Shown here: positions 34,761 to 46,100 of the stretch, one piece after another
Numbering within the stretch: position 1 is the stretch's first letter
How the letters are laid out: every line of letters begins with the position of its first letter
Source of the DNA: Berberis thunbergii
Taxonomy: Eukaryota > Streptophyta > Magnoliopsida > Ranunculales > Berberidaceae
Length of the DNA stretch: 64,000 bases
Direction of reading: 5' to 3'
Assembly (NCBI GenBank): GCA_003290165.1
Contig: QNQO01000647.1
Location: forward strand, 372,001-436,000
The notes under the pieces: generated by a model
The model's database searches: none
What the model saw: the letters and a program-made list of their open reading frames with translations, nothing else
Told to the model about the DNA's origin: nothing
Translations under genes and position numbers: made by a program

Positions 34761-34771
34761 CCTTTTTATAG
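34761..34771 (-). promoter_or_regulatory. TATA box of the antisense gene (element C)
   Basis: The minus strand reads TTGCTTGGCTCTATAAAAAG about 100 bp upstream of the antisense ATG at 34660. It is shared with element B (7420-7429), at nearly the same distance from its start codon. Confidence 0.65.
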
Positions 34772-34996
34772 AGCCAAGCAACGAAGGGACTGTTCATGGG
34801 ACAACGCGTGAGATATGATAGTTACGTGAAATCCCAAAAATGTACGCAAAAACGAACGGGGAAGCAGGAAATCGAGACACCAACCTGTAAAAAGCTGCTG
34901 ACAACATTGAATACAAGGCAATAATAGAATTGAAAGACCAACTGTCATAAAGTTAGTGGTCACGTCAGCATACCCACTAACTATAGTGGGAATAAT

Positions 34997-35536
34997 TGAT
35001 GATACATCAAAATATACCGTCTTCACAATCATACACATAGCAGAAAACATCCATCGCAAGGATCTAGCATCCCTTCTATTGGGCCAACTCGTAAAATTCC
35101 AAAAAGGTTAAAATCAATCATAAAAGTCCAAACTGGGCCCACTAAAGGAAGACGTAATCAAAGCCCAAATCAGGCTTTGACTAATCATAGCCCAAATCCA
35201 GACCCAATACGAGTTCTCTCATAAAGAAGCAAAACGTTACACAAAAAGAGTCATGAAATGAGTTACACCACGAATGCGTCTCCATAAAGAAGAAGACTGT
35301 TACGAGAAACATTTTTTTTTCCATTACGCCAAAAATTAACCGCAACCATTATAAAAGGTAAAAAGATTATTCTACAAATATATGCAAATTTAACTAAGTT
35401 TTGTCCAAATTTATTTCCTTCTTCAAACAGAGTTCACTAACGTAAGCATCGAAGTGTCTTCGACCACTAAAAAGGTGGTCTTTAACAGTCTAACATCTGT
35501 TGGTCAAACTCACAGCAAAACAAGATTTGAACGCAT
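34997..35536 (+). repeat. 3' LTR of element C
   Basis: 540 bp, TGATGATACATCAAAATA...TTTGAACGCAT. It contains ATTATAAAAGG (about 35349) as a TATA-like motif. Confidence 0.85.
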
Positions 35537-36958
35537 AGATAGTATTCAATGTAATGGACCTATTTGTCTGACATAGTAACTATTTTCTGGGTGCATCATC
35601 AGTTTGATAAATGCTCAGTTCTTTCTAGTCATTACCAAGACTGGAATCATCAAGATTGGTATCATCAGGGATCAGAACAGCATTGTAAATGCTTCGCAGA
35701 TTGCAATGAGGGCAGCTGTTCAGTCTTGCAAATGATGAATCTGAAGCAAAGAAGCTTTGGAAGCAAACTTGTGATTTGATTTACAGAAGATTATGTTGAA
35801 GGAAAGATAGAGGTGAATCATTTTGTAGAAATATATACAGGGACGGAAAGAACCAACCAGCCGTCTTGTACAGAGGACCAGTGCATACAATATCAAGGCA
35901 TCTAAAATATATTTGCTGCTAATAGTCAATGCTGGCTGAGTTTAGCAGTCATAAAAATTTCATCTATGGCATCAATCATCTTAAAATAAGTCGACATATT
36001 AGAATATGGAAGAAATCCAACTAGAACAATTTTGAGATTAAATCTTTAGCAACTCACTGGAGGTGTGTTGTTAGTTGTTTCTTGCAATCAGAATATAAGA
36101 GGGATCTTTATAAAATTACAGGCAAACATCACTTGATTAAGCAAATGCAACATAAAACTAATAATGATTAAATTAAGATATGCCCAAAAAGCATTTTCAG
36201 AAATCCTACAATGAGTGCCTTCTTCAGATTTAGAAAGTGGTGCAAGTAATAAGGTATTACTGGCGTGGGTTAAGCTGTTTCTCCCACTTAGTTCCCATCT
36301 TACTTTTAGTTTTCTGCAATCCTTCTTAACCAAGCAGCACTTTTTACTAGTGTGAAGATAGATAATAGCTGTACCTATAATGAATTCCCTGAGCTTCTTG
36401 CTATACAACCAACCATTCATATTGCCATTATCATGATTAGTATCTATATGAACACATCGACATAGCAACTGGCTGACCAGTATTTGGAGATGAGGGGATC
36501 CAAGACCATCAATTTGTCAATCTTTTCACCTGTCAGGTACCACGATTACTGTCATCAGAAACTCTATATGTATATTTTCTTATATTAAATGGAAATACAA
36601 CTAGCAGGTGATATTTGCTTGTCAGAGAGTTCATCATATCAAGGGCCACAATGAACAAAACCAAGAAAAAATTTCTTTGTTTCGTGCAATATTGCAATCA
36701 AAATCTAATGACATCGTTACTTTGGAAAGGAAACAAAACTATATGCTTCCACACAAGAAGAATAGCATATAAATGTTACCATCTAAGAACTTGGCTAGCT
36801 GTTTTCAGCTGATATTGACTGCAAAAATTTCACATTTGATTGGGTAGAGATATCGCAAAATGGTCAAAAGGCATTGTTGACAATCATTTAACTTGGGTCA
36901 ATTTTTTGCCAAAATGGTCAAAAGACATTTCCACGTAAAGAACATCAGTTCTAGAGGA
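35537..36958. other. Presumed 3' UTR and flank of the SPC25 gene
   Basis: About 1.4 kb between element C and the SPC25 stop codon. It probably includes the SPC25 3' UTR, read on the minus strand. No second gene is recognised. Confidence 0.45.
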
Positions 36959-37185
36959 CTATACCTTAGAACGAGAAGACCGGCGAAGAGATGATCCAGT
37001 TCCAGGGGATAGAATTGCTGATTTACCCGCTCGACCATGGTTAACTCTTTTGGGAGATCTGCTGCATTCTTTAGTTTGAGCTTGAAGTTCAGCTTCTGTC
37101 TCATTGACTGAAAATGATGAAGCTGGTGCGGCAATAGATATTATCGACAATTCTGGATGGATAGAAGTTTGCTGAGACGGAAATT
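36959..37185 (-). CDS. SPC25: SPC25 exon 7 (terminal)
   Basis: The acceptor ATTCAACAG precedes 37185. It reads [14 protein letters not shown], then [20 protein letters not shown] and RRSSRSKV, stopping at TAG (36961-36959). A GTATAG donor-like site overlaps the stop, so a further tiny exon is possible. Confidence 0.82.
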
Positions 37186-40100
37186 CTGTTGAATGAAATC
37201 ACAAGTCAATGGATAGCATGTATGTTTCAAATTAAGGGGGGGGGTTGTGGACAAAGGATAACAGCAGTAGCCTCCCCATTATTTTGTTCCAAAGTATTTT
37301 TGGGACGAAGACAGGTCTAACTTTGCACGTACCAGATGACAATTTCAACTCACAGACAAGAATTCATGAAAATGATCCATAAACACGCAGACTATTCAAA
37401 CGGCACATCCTCAAGAAAATGTGAGTGCAAATGTCAGAAACAGGAGATGCAAGGTCATACCAGTTGAAGCAGCTGCTTGAAATTTCTCTCTCATTGTTCT
37501 TACAAACTTGAACAGACCATTAGTTTGGTTCAGCTCTTTTATCAAAACTTTAGTGTCATTGAGGGGAGGATGGCACTCCAGCACTGACAAAAAAAAAACA
37601 AGATAACAACAAAATGACTAAATCAAATGCATGTTTTTGTCAAGTAAATAAGTTTCTATAGACTTAAATATGGAGAAGAACTATTTCTTACAAGTATATG
37701 TATCGTTTGCATGCCTGATGGTGAAGGAATACTCCTTTTTTGAATTTTTCAAGTTGACATTATTGAATATAAATTTGATACCTTAAGAACACAAAGATAG
37801 TTAAAATATTATGTATCACATTAATCAAAATATTCAACAAGCCAAGTTAGAAGATTTTAAAATTACCACGCCCTGCCTCGATTCGGAAGCCAAGGACCCT
37901 GTTGTACCAAGAAATGACTTCTTCTGTGTCTTGCTTCTGTTTGATCCCTTTACTAGCTCTTTCTTCAAGTGTCTCCAAAGCTTTCAAGAAGAAAATTCCT
38001 CAGATTAACAAGAATCAATTGCATTGAGAAGAAAAAAGATAAATTATAAATTATTACTTCATCCTTTGTTCATGAAGTTTAAAACAAGAAGACTTCAGCA
38101 TGGAATCAAGATATTTAGATAACTGAAAAGCAGATACAGTCGAGATCATATAGACCTGCAAATATAATCTAAGACTTCCATCGACAGTTGGCCCAAATTA
38201 GTAGAATAACCAAGAACTTTATAACAGTTCTTTGTGGATATAGTTCCCAGTATACTGTATAAGAATCAGATGTTCACATACTAGTAAATAAACGAAATTG
38301 AAATAACCGAAAGCAAAAAAATAGATAATAAACAAAATAACTTTTATTCAATCAACCAACAAACGATGAGCAACCTATGTCCCTATTTATAAATAACTTA
38401 CGTTCTACATCAAACCCTAAACCTAATAAGAAACCGGTGTGAGAATCCTAATTAGAATCCCTATTACAAAAATAATAGAGTATCAAATATTGATAAAACA
38501 CTATTATTGCTAATATTAATAAATATCCTAATTCTATCAACTTCCCCAGGTTGAATAAGCTTGTCCTCAAACCTGAAGCACAAACAACAACAAAATATGA
38601 AGTGTCCAAGTAGAAGTGGACCTCGAACCGTGCCTTTGTAAATGTTGGCACCCACAAAGAACTCAGCACCAAAAATAAAGTCCAATCTAAATATTGAGTC
38701 CAAAGTAGATCCATTTTCTGATGGGAAAATGTGCGTTCAAAATGTGCCATAAAATTTATCCAAATTGGATCACCAACACTATTTTATGGCGGTACAACCC
38801 ATCTTGTGGTGGTGAATAGCCGTAACATTATAACTAGAAAAATCAAATCCTCGTGGTGGCACATGACCATGAATTTGGCAGCAAATATTATGATCCTGAG
38901 CCTGTGGTAGTACAGAAGGGCAACTAGCTATTGGAGTCCAAGGGCTTAAGCAAAATATTGTAACCAAGGGACTGACTTAAAAATAGTAGAGACCCGAGTG
39001 AAAATTAGGCTTTCATCTTCTTCCTGAACTGAGGCTAAAACAAAGGAAGAGTTTTTTATGGGCGGTGACTGTGGAGGGAGGAAGCGCAGGTTGTGAGAAG
39101 GGGGTGGCTCCAATAGAAGGCGAGGGAAGGTGGAGAAGGCGCGATCGAATTGAGGAAAGTGTTGTTGGTCGGCTAAATTGAGGCGATCAACTAATGTAGG
39201 TTGGGATTTGCAAGAAACTGTACTTGGTGGGAGTTGTTCCGAGAGAGGAACAGTTCGATCGACTGTAGCAAGCAGCTGGCAATCGAATGCAAAAGGGAAG
39301 GGAGGTTAGATGTGATTATCGAAAAGTTGTCGATATGGTGTGTCTATGAAGGGTGGATCGGTCTGGACAGTATGGTGTTCAAGGTGATGTAGGAACTTGA
39401 ATGGGTGATCAGCTAGGTTGGGAGACGACTGGGTGATCAGCTAGGCTGGGGAGACGAATGGAAGGTGATCAAAAGTAAGGAGAGGTTGTTGGCATTCGGT
39501 GCCGCCGGTAATGAAGGATGCGACGCCTTTGATGGTGGTGGTTGGGGTATCCTATTTCACTGCCGGTGGCGGTGGTTGTCGTTGGGTTTGATCCATGTCC
39601 TTGTTTGTGCCCTCAATGTTGTGAACTCTGGCTACATTGCTATCCTATCTTCTATCGCAAGTTGTTTATTGTTGCCATAATTTTACCTTCCATTCTACGA
39701 AGAACAGATGCATCTTCTTAAACTCTTTGTGCATACTCTTCACAAACTCTTCGTCGTTCATTTTAAAATCTTCAATTTTCTTTCTTCGAATGCTTTTAAA
39801 CATTTCAAATCTAATGAACTGGAACCATTCAGCTCTGATAGTAATTGATAGTTCGTACTAGTAAATAAATGAAATTGAAATAATGCAATAACTAAAAACG
39901 AAGAAATGTATTATAAACAAAATAAAATAAAATAAAATAAAATAAAATAATAGTTTTTAATAAATAACCAACAAACAATGGGCAACTGATGCCACTATTC
40001 ATAACCAAGTTACACTCTAAATCAAACCCTAAACCAATGTGAGAGCTCTAATTGAAATCCCTAAAATAAAAATAATAGAATGCCTATTATTGCTAAAATA

Positions 40101-43100
40101 TTACTATTGCTAATATTAATATATATAATAATTCTATCGAACTCCTCTGTTTGAAGAAGTTTGTCCTCAAGCTTTAACCCAAGGAAGTCATACAAGCACA
40201 AGCAGCAAGAGAATGTGAAGTGTCCAAGCAGAAGTTGAAGTCGAATTTTTCCTTTGTAAATGTTGGCACCCCAAAAAACTCGACATCGAAAATAAAGTCC
40301 AATTTGAATACAGAGTGCAAAATAGGAAAAATGTGCGTCCAAATTGGTCCTCAAAATGTGCCCTAAAATTGACCCAAATTGGATCAACACTATTATGTGG
40401 CGGAACAAGACCCATCTTGTGGTGGTGAATAGCCGTAACATTATAACTAAAAAAATCCTCGAGTGGTACATGTCCATGAATTTGGTGCCAAATATCCCAA
40501 TCCTGAGCCTGTGGTAGTACAGACGGGCAACTAGCTATAGGAGTCCAGGGGCTTAAGCAAAATATTGTAGCGAGGGACTAACTTAAAAATAGTAGGGACC
40601 TGAGTGAAAATTAGGCTTTTATTTTCTTCCCGAACTGAGGCTAAAACAGAGGAAGAGTTTTCGATGCGCAGTGAGTGTGGAGGGAGGGAGTGCCGGTTAT
40701 GAGAAGGGAGTGGCTCCGATGGAAGGCAAGGGAAGGCGGGGGAGGCGCGATCAAATTGTGGAATGTGTTGTCAATCGACTCGAATGTGTGATCAACTGTT
40801 GTGGGCTAGGATTATGCAAGCAACTGTACTTGGTGGGAGTTGATCGGAGAAAAGAGAACAGTGTGGATTCGATCGATTGTAGCAAGTTGGTGGCAATCGA
40901 CTGGGAAAAGGGAGGATGGATACGATTGACCAAAAGTTGTATATCTGGTGTGGCTATAAAGCGTTTATCATTCTGGATAGGGAAGTGATCAAGGTGAATC
41001 AGGTGATGTGGGAACTTGGTTGCATGATCAATTGAGGCCATGGAGACGACTGGGAGGAATTTAACAACAGGGAGAGGTTGTTGCCCTTTTGCGACGCCGA
41101 CAGCAAATGATGTGTTGCCCTCGACGATGGTGGTTGGGGTATCCTATTTCATGTAGGTGACGGTGGTTATCGTTGGGTCATATCCATGTCCTTGTTTATG
41201 GTTGCCCTCAATGCTGCAAACTCTGCCTTCATTGCTGCCCTCTCTTCTGCATAGGCTGCATTTAATGCTGCCCTGAATTTTGCCCTCCATTCTGCAAAGA
41301 ATAGGTGCATCTTTTTTAACCTCTTTGTGCAAACTCTTCACAAACTCTTCGTCATTCATCTTCAAATATTCAAACTTCTCTTTCTTCGAACTTTCTTTTT
41401 TTCAAATCAAACGAACTAGAATAGTTCGGCTCTAATAGTATTGATAAATTCGTATTAGTAAATAAACGAAACTGAAACAATGCACTAATTGAAAACAAAG
41501 AAATAGACAATAAACAAATAACTTTTATTCAATCAACCAACGAACAATGGGCAACTTGCGCCCTTATTTATAACTAACCAACCTACTAAATCAAAACCTG
41601 AACCTAATTGGACACAAATGTGATAACCCTAATTGGAATCCCTATTACAAAAATAATAGAATGTCTAATATTGCTAAAATACTACTACTGCTAATATTAA
41701 TAAATATCATAATTCTATCATAAACATAAATCACTGTCGTAAGTAATGTTTCTCAAATATTTAATAATTTCAAAGCCAACACCCACCTCAAAGGCACTCG
41801 TATATTCTCAGAAAACATACTGATTTGGTTCGAAAAAGAAATTGTCCTTTTGTAACACTTCAAGATACATACTTTTCAAAATTGTCCTTTTGTAACACCC
41901 AACAGAACTAAGAGATCACCTATTTTCAGTCATTTATACCCTTTAGATAAAATGATTTAAGTAAACAAAACAAAAATAATAAATTAAGTAGTAGGTTTTC
42001 TCAAAATCAATAAAAGGTGAATAGATTCAGTATTAATATCTGACATAAAATCTACTAGAGTATTCTCCTAGTCTAGTTAAATTAGGTTCTGCCTAGATTA
42101 TTTTATGTTAAATTAGGGCTCAGAGTTATTTAGCTTTTAAGTCAGACCCATGATTTTCCTTGCGCGGGGGGGTGGCGTGATATACATTGTCTTCTAACAA
42201 GTAACTCTCTAAACTAATTAACGGAAAATATATATTAACCTATGTAGTCGGGGGGGGGGAGACGCCTTAATGTTTGCCTACCCGGCGTGTCACCAAAAAT
42301 TGTTGTATTATCGGTCGCCTAGGCCCTTTGAAGTAAAATTTTTAATTACTTTTTTTATTTCAATCTTTACATTGGCTAGTTGCCTTTTGACTTATTTTTT
42401 ATGCTTGTTATTAGATTATGACTATTGATTTTTTAAAGTTCATGTTTTTAGTTAAATGTGTAATTAATTTGTAAAATGATGGCCAATGGCATGACAGCTC
42501 AATGGTTTGAGCTTGGCGGATGGTACCACTAGGTCATGGGTGTTTGCAGCATATTTATGGGTTCTGGGATCCTATAAAAACCCAGCTTGCCTTTCAAAAA
42601 AAAAAAAACTTGTAAAATGATGTATATGGAAGAAAAAAAATTAATAAATAAATAATCCTATAAAGGATACTAGGATGCTAGGCGCCCAAGCCACCCTCCT
42701 AGCCTTGCCTCGCCTTGTGCCTGGAACTACATAGATATTACGACATTCTTGATATATAAAAACCATAAGCAAGAATTGTTATGCATTGTGCATTTAAAAT
42801 ACAACACAAATAGTAGCATCTTTGCTTGATGCATGAAAGCTAAGTAGTCCTTGTTGCCTCTTCATAAAACGATGTTCTATATTCCACAAAATTCAAACCT
42901 CTAATTAGACTAAGGGTGTGCTTTGTTCAAAAGAAATCAAACCTCTAATTCCTTGAAATTGATTTCCTTGTTATGCAGATTTTCGTTGTTTGGTTGTCTA
43001 TTTACCGACAGAAATTGATTCTTCATAAGATTGTTTTTCCACTATTCATGGGAATCCAAGTCTGAAGGGGAGGCCTCATAATCGAATTCATGAAAACGGT

Positions 43101-46100
43101 TTCAATTTCCATGTCTATTACCTGTGCAACCAACCGAACACTTAGAGTTCAACTCAATGGCATTAAAGATTGAGGTAAACTAAAAAGCCTCGCTTTTATT
43201 ATATCATTCTATATAGGCCCTCATCGTAGGGTCAACATTTCATATCTTGATTTTTTTAAGCATTTCTCTTTTCATGACTTTCCATCACTTTTTATTTTTT
43301 ATTTTGAGACTAGCCTCGCCTCTTAAAATCCATAAACATCTACATTTTCCAAATTGGCCATTTCAAACATTGGTTTTATGCAAGGATGCACTGACTCTTC
43401 ACAAAACCTTCGTATTGCAAGTCGAATACATGTCGAATATGAACACGCACCCAACACATATTAAACACGTGGTCAATATGTCTGACTCGTTGACCTAACG
43501 AGACCGTGTCCAACACGGTCAGGACAATTTCTTTTTCCTTTCTTTTTTTCCCTTTTTTTAGGTGCAAATATTTGCTCTTCAGATAAAGAAAAAAGGGAGA
43601 TCGAAAGACTCATATCCACAAATACAAATCTTTTTCCTTTCTTTTTTTCCCTTTTTTTAGGTGCAAATATTTGCTCTTCAGATAAAGAAAAAAGGGAGAT
43701 CGAAAGACTCATATCCACAAATACAAACGCACAGAAGTGGGAGATCGAGGGAGTCAAAGGAGAGACCTCAGAAAACTGAAAACCTAGCAGCTCAGACAAT
43801 GAGAGCTTTGTCCGTATGAAACGTTGATGAGCTTATGGAGATGAAGCTCTTCTCGTCTTGAGGAAGCTCCATGGCTTGATTCACCATAAGTCCAAGAAAG
43901 GCGGTGAATGAGCTGTCGGTTTCTGAGGAGGTCATCTACGTGGAAGATATCATTAGTGGAGACACCGTACATGTCCATCTCAATACACTACTAAATGGAA
44001 GAGTTTCTTCTTCTTCTTCTTCTTCTTGAATGAATCCCACACAAGCCAGGCCAGGCCCCTCCCCTCCCCTCCTCCCAACACCCACACAAAAGATGGAAGA
44101 GAGTAAGGGTGAGAGTCAAAAGAGATGGGTTGGGGGTGGTGCTTCATAAATTCATTTTCAAGGGGGAAGGATGAGGGGAGTGAATGAGTCTGTGAGTAGC
44201 ACATGCACTGAGAGAAAGAAAGAAAGAGATCAAGCAAGGAGACTCCCTTGCTAGAACTACTATAAAACATTCATGTGTTGAGATAGAAATTGGAGATGAA
44301 GGAGGTGATGGTTGGAGCTCTTCACGAGAAATGTCTATCTATACTATATTTTAATGGAAGTCAGACTCTCTCTAGTAGAGTAGTAGTAGTGAGTAATGAT
44401 GATCTTCCCTTTCATGACATCACACTAGCTAGTATTGAGTATTTATTAGTAGAGAGAGAACATGGCCAGCTACTCACCAATGTCATCATCACTTTTTTTT
44501 TAATATATTGTTTTACTTGCTCCCATGGTAGGAGGAACTTTCTTTGAAACAACTAGCTCAGCCTCCTAAAGTCTTCATATCACATTGGTTCAGAAATTCT
44601 AAATGGTGAATGCATGCCTAATGTAACTTCCTTAAATTTTATTGAGAGCATTGCACCAATTTTCATACCATCCATCATGTGCTTTATAAATTGCCTAACT
44701 TATGAATAATGTGCTTGGATTATTAATTAATGTTATGTTAATATTTTTAACAAAAAATATAAAAAATAAGATTTGATGTGTTGCCGAGTCCTAATTTTTT
44801 GGAAATTGCCGAGTCGCCGTGTTATATTCGTGTCCGAGTCTGTGCATCCTTGGTTTTAGGGCTAAACTTTGCGTTCCAACCCTATATTTCAAACCAAGTC
44901 TGGCATGGTTGCTTCCCTTGTACTTTTCTATATCTCACACACCCATCCTACCACAGCACAATTAGCCAACAAATTTTAGTAGCATCTAAGTGATGCTCTA
45001 AAACCCTGGAATATTTTATGTATTGTAAGATTTTGTCAACCAACCAATCAAGGAATAAGTTTGTCTCCTCTGGCAACCATACTTGGGGATGTCAACATCA
45101 ATATCCCAAATTGTACATTTCCATTGGGCACAATATTATATCAAACATTGCAAAATTATTTAGAACTCCATTCACTTAAAATCAGGAAGCCCAAATGCAT
45201 CGTCACAATCAAAAAATTCATCACCAGTAGTCAAAGCAACCACTTAAAGCAAAAGTTGCAATGAAACTGTGCAATCCAAAGCAAAACCAAAACAATTATG
45301 TTTTATTTTTTGTTATTGTTTTAGCTAAAGCACAAGGTGGTTAAACAACCACTATATTTTATTTTCTAGTTATTACAAAATCAAAACAAGCCAACCCAAC
45401 TGAGTTCATTTATTACAAATATGGAAAAATAAAATAATAAATTACGATTGCGAGTTGCCTGTAACTGCTATGTTTCTTCCTTCTTCCTTAATGGACAAAT
45501 CTATTCTTCTTCGTCTTTGAAAACCTAAGCGATTATAGAAACAACTTTATTGAGTCTGAGTCTCTCATATTAGAGCTTTGGTTTGAAGTAGGAGGTTTGA
45601 TTCTCGTCACCATAATTATTGAAACATTTTCCAACCCTTGCACTGAGTATTGAGACTTTCTAGTTCAATCCACTCATCCATGGATCATCGACCCATATTT
45701 TCATTCTCTAATAGCTTTAGCTTTAAGAGTAGATTGGCAATTTAACATCAACTTTTTTTTTCTTCTTCACTTTTCATTTTAAAGCGACATTCTGGTCCTC
45801 GCCTTGCATTCGTCTCAATGCGTACTTGGCCATCAATATCTTCAATACGGCCACATACCTTAGAGGGCGTTTATCTCCCTCTCCTTCTCCGGTGAAACAG
45901 CATATGACGTTGTTGTCTTCTATGGGAGCATGTGATGTTGGCAGATGCATGTTTAGTTGAAAATTTTTGTTCCTCGGGCAAAACTGTCACACCCTTGACG
46001 TTCACCATAAAAATAAAAAATAAAAAATAAAAAAATAAAAAAAGGTTTTTATTTCTCTACTGTCGTTTTTCCCCTCAATCCATGGAGGATAAAAATTGAC

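Larger units (their letters stand above)
28572..35536 (+). mobile_element. Element C: 7-kb pol-less LTR retrotransposon
   Basis: LTRs lie at 28572-29136 and 34997-35536. The interior contains a decayed gag, a non-coding stretch, a 71/142-bp tandem array and a minus-strand gene in front of the 3' LTR. The layout repeats that of element A, and no reverse transcriptase or integrase is visible. A purine-rich TATAGTGGGAATAA precedes the 3' LTR. Flanking pentamers (GTCAA before, AGATA after) do not match, so the target duplication is lost or the ends are slightly off. Confidence 0.85.
38271..41720 (-). mobile_element. Element F array: three LTRs sharing two ~1.3-kb interiors
   Basis: LTRs of about 270-295 bp occur at 38271-38539, 39846-40139 and 41442-41720, all the same orientation, separated by related interiors of 1306 and 1302 bp. 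On the minus strand each LTR runs TGATAG...CTATCA. A (T/C)TATCAGAGC initiator-tRNA-Met-like primer site follows the right-hand LTRs and a purine tract CTGGGGAAG precedes the left one. The interiors keep a gag-like start ([17 protein letters not shown], about 41305-41360) and a 3' tail ([14 protein letters not shown]) with everything between deleted. LTR-interior-LTR-interior-LTR suggests unequal recombination or tandem integration. Confidence 0.85.
43373..44860. mobile_element. TIR element carrying host-gene-like sequence (Pack-type hAT candidate)
   Basis: The left end CAAGGATGCACTGACTC (43381) and inverted right end CAAGGATGCACAGACTC (to 44852) match at 16 of 17 positions. They are flanked by GTTTTATG and GTTTTAGG, seven of eight matching, as expected for a hAT-type insertion. 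About 130 bp at each end carries GTCCGA/ACACG-type subterminal motifs. The 1.2-kb interior is unlike them: it looks like a plant promoter, 5' UTR and start of a gene on the minus strand (43784-44280). No transposase is present. Confidence 0.75.

Noticed and set aside
40671..40988. 105-codon plus-strand frame in element F
   Set aside because: F is oriented on the minus strand by its primer site and purine tract, and the sister interior does not keep this frame.
43473..43799. 108-codon minus-strand frame with a repeated lysine-rich segment
   Set aside because: The internal protein repeat is produced by the 99-bp DNA duplication (a multiple of three); no independent evidence for a gene.
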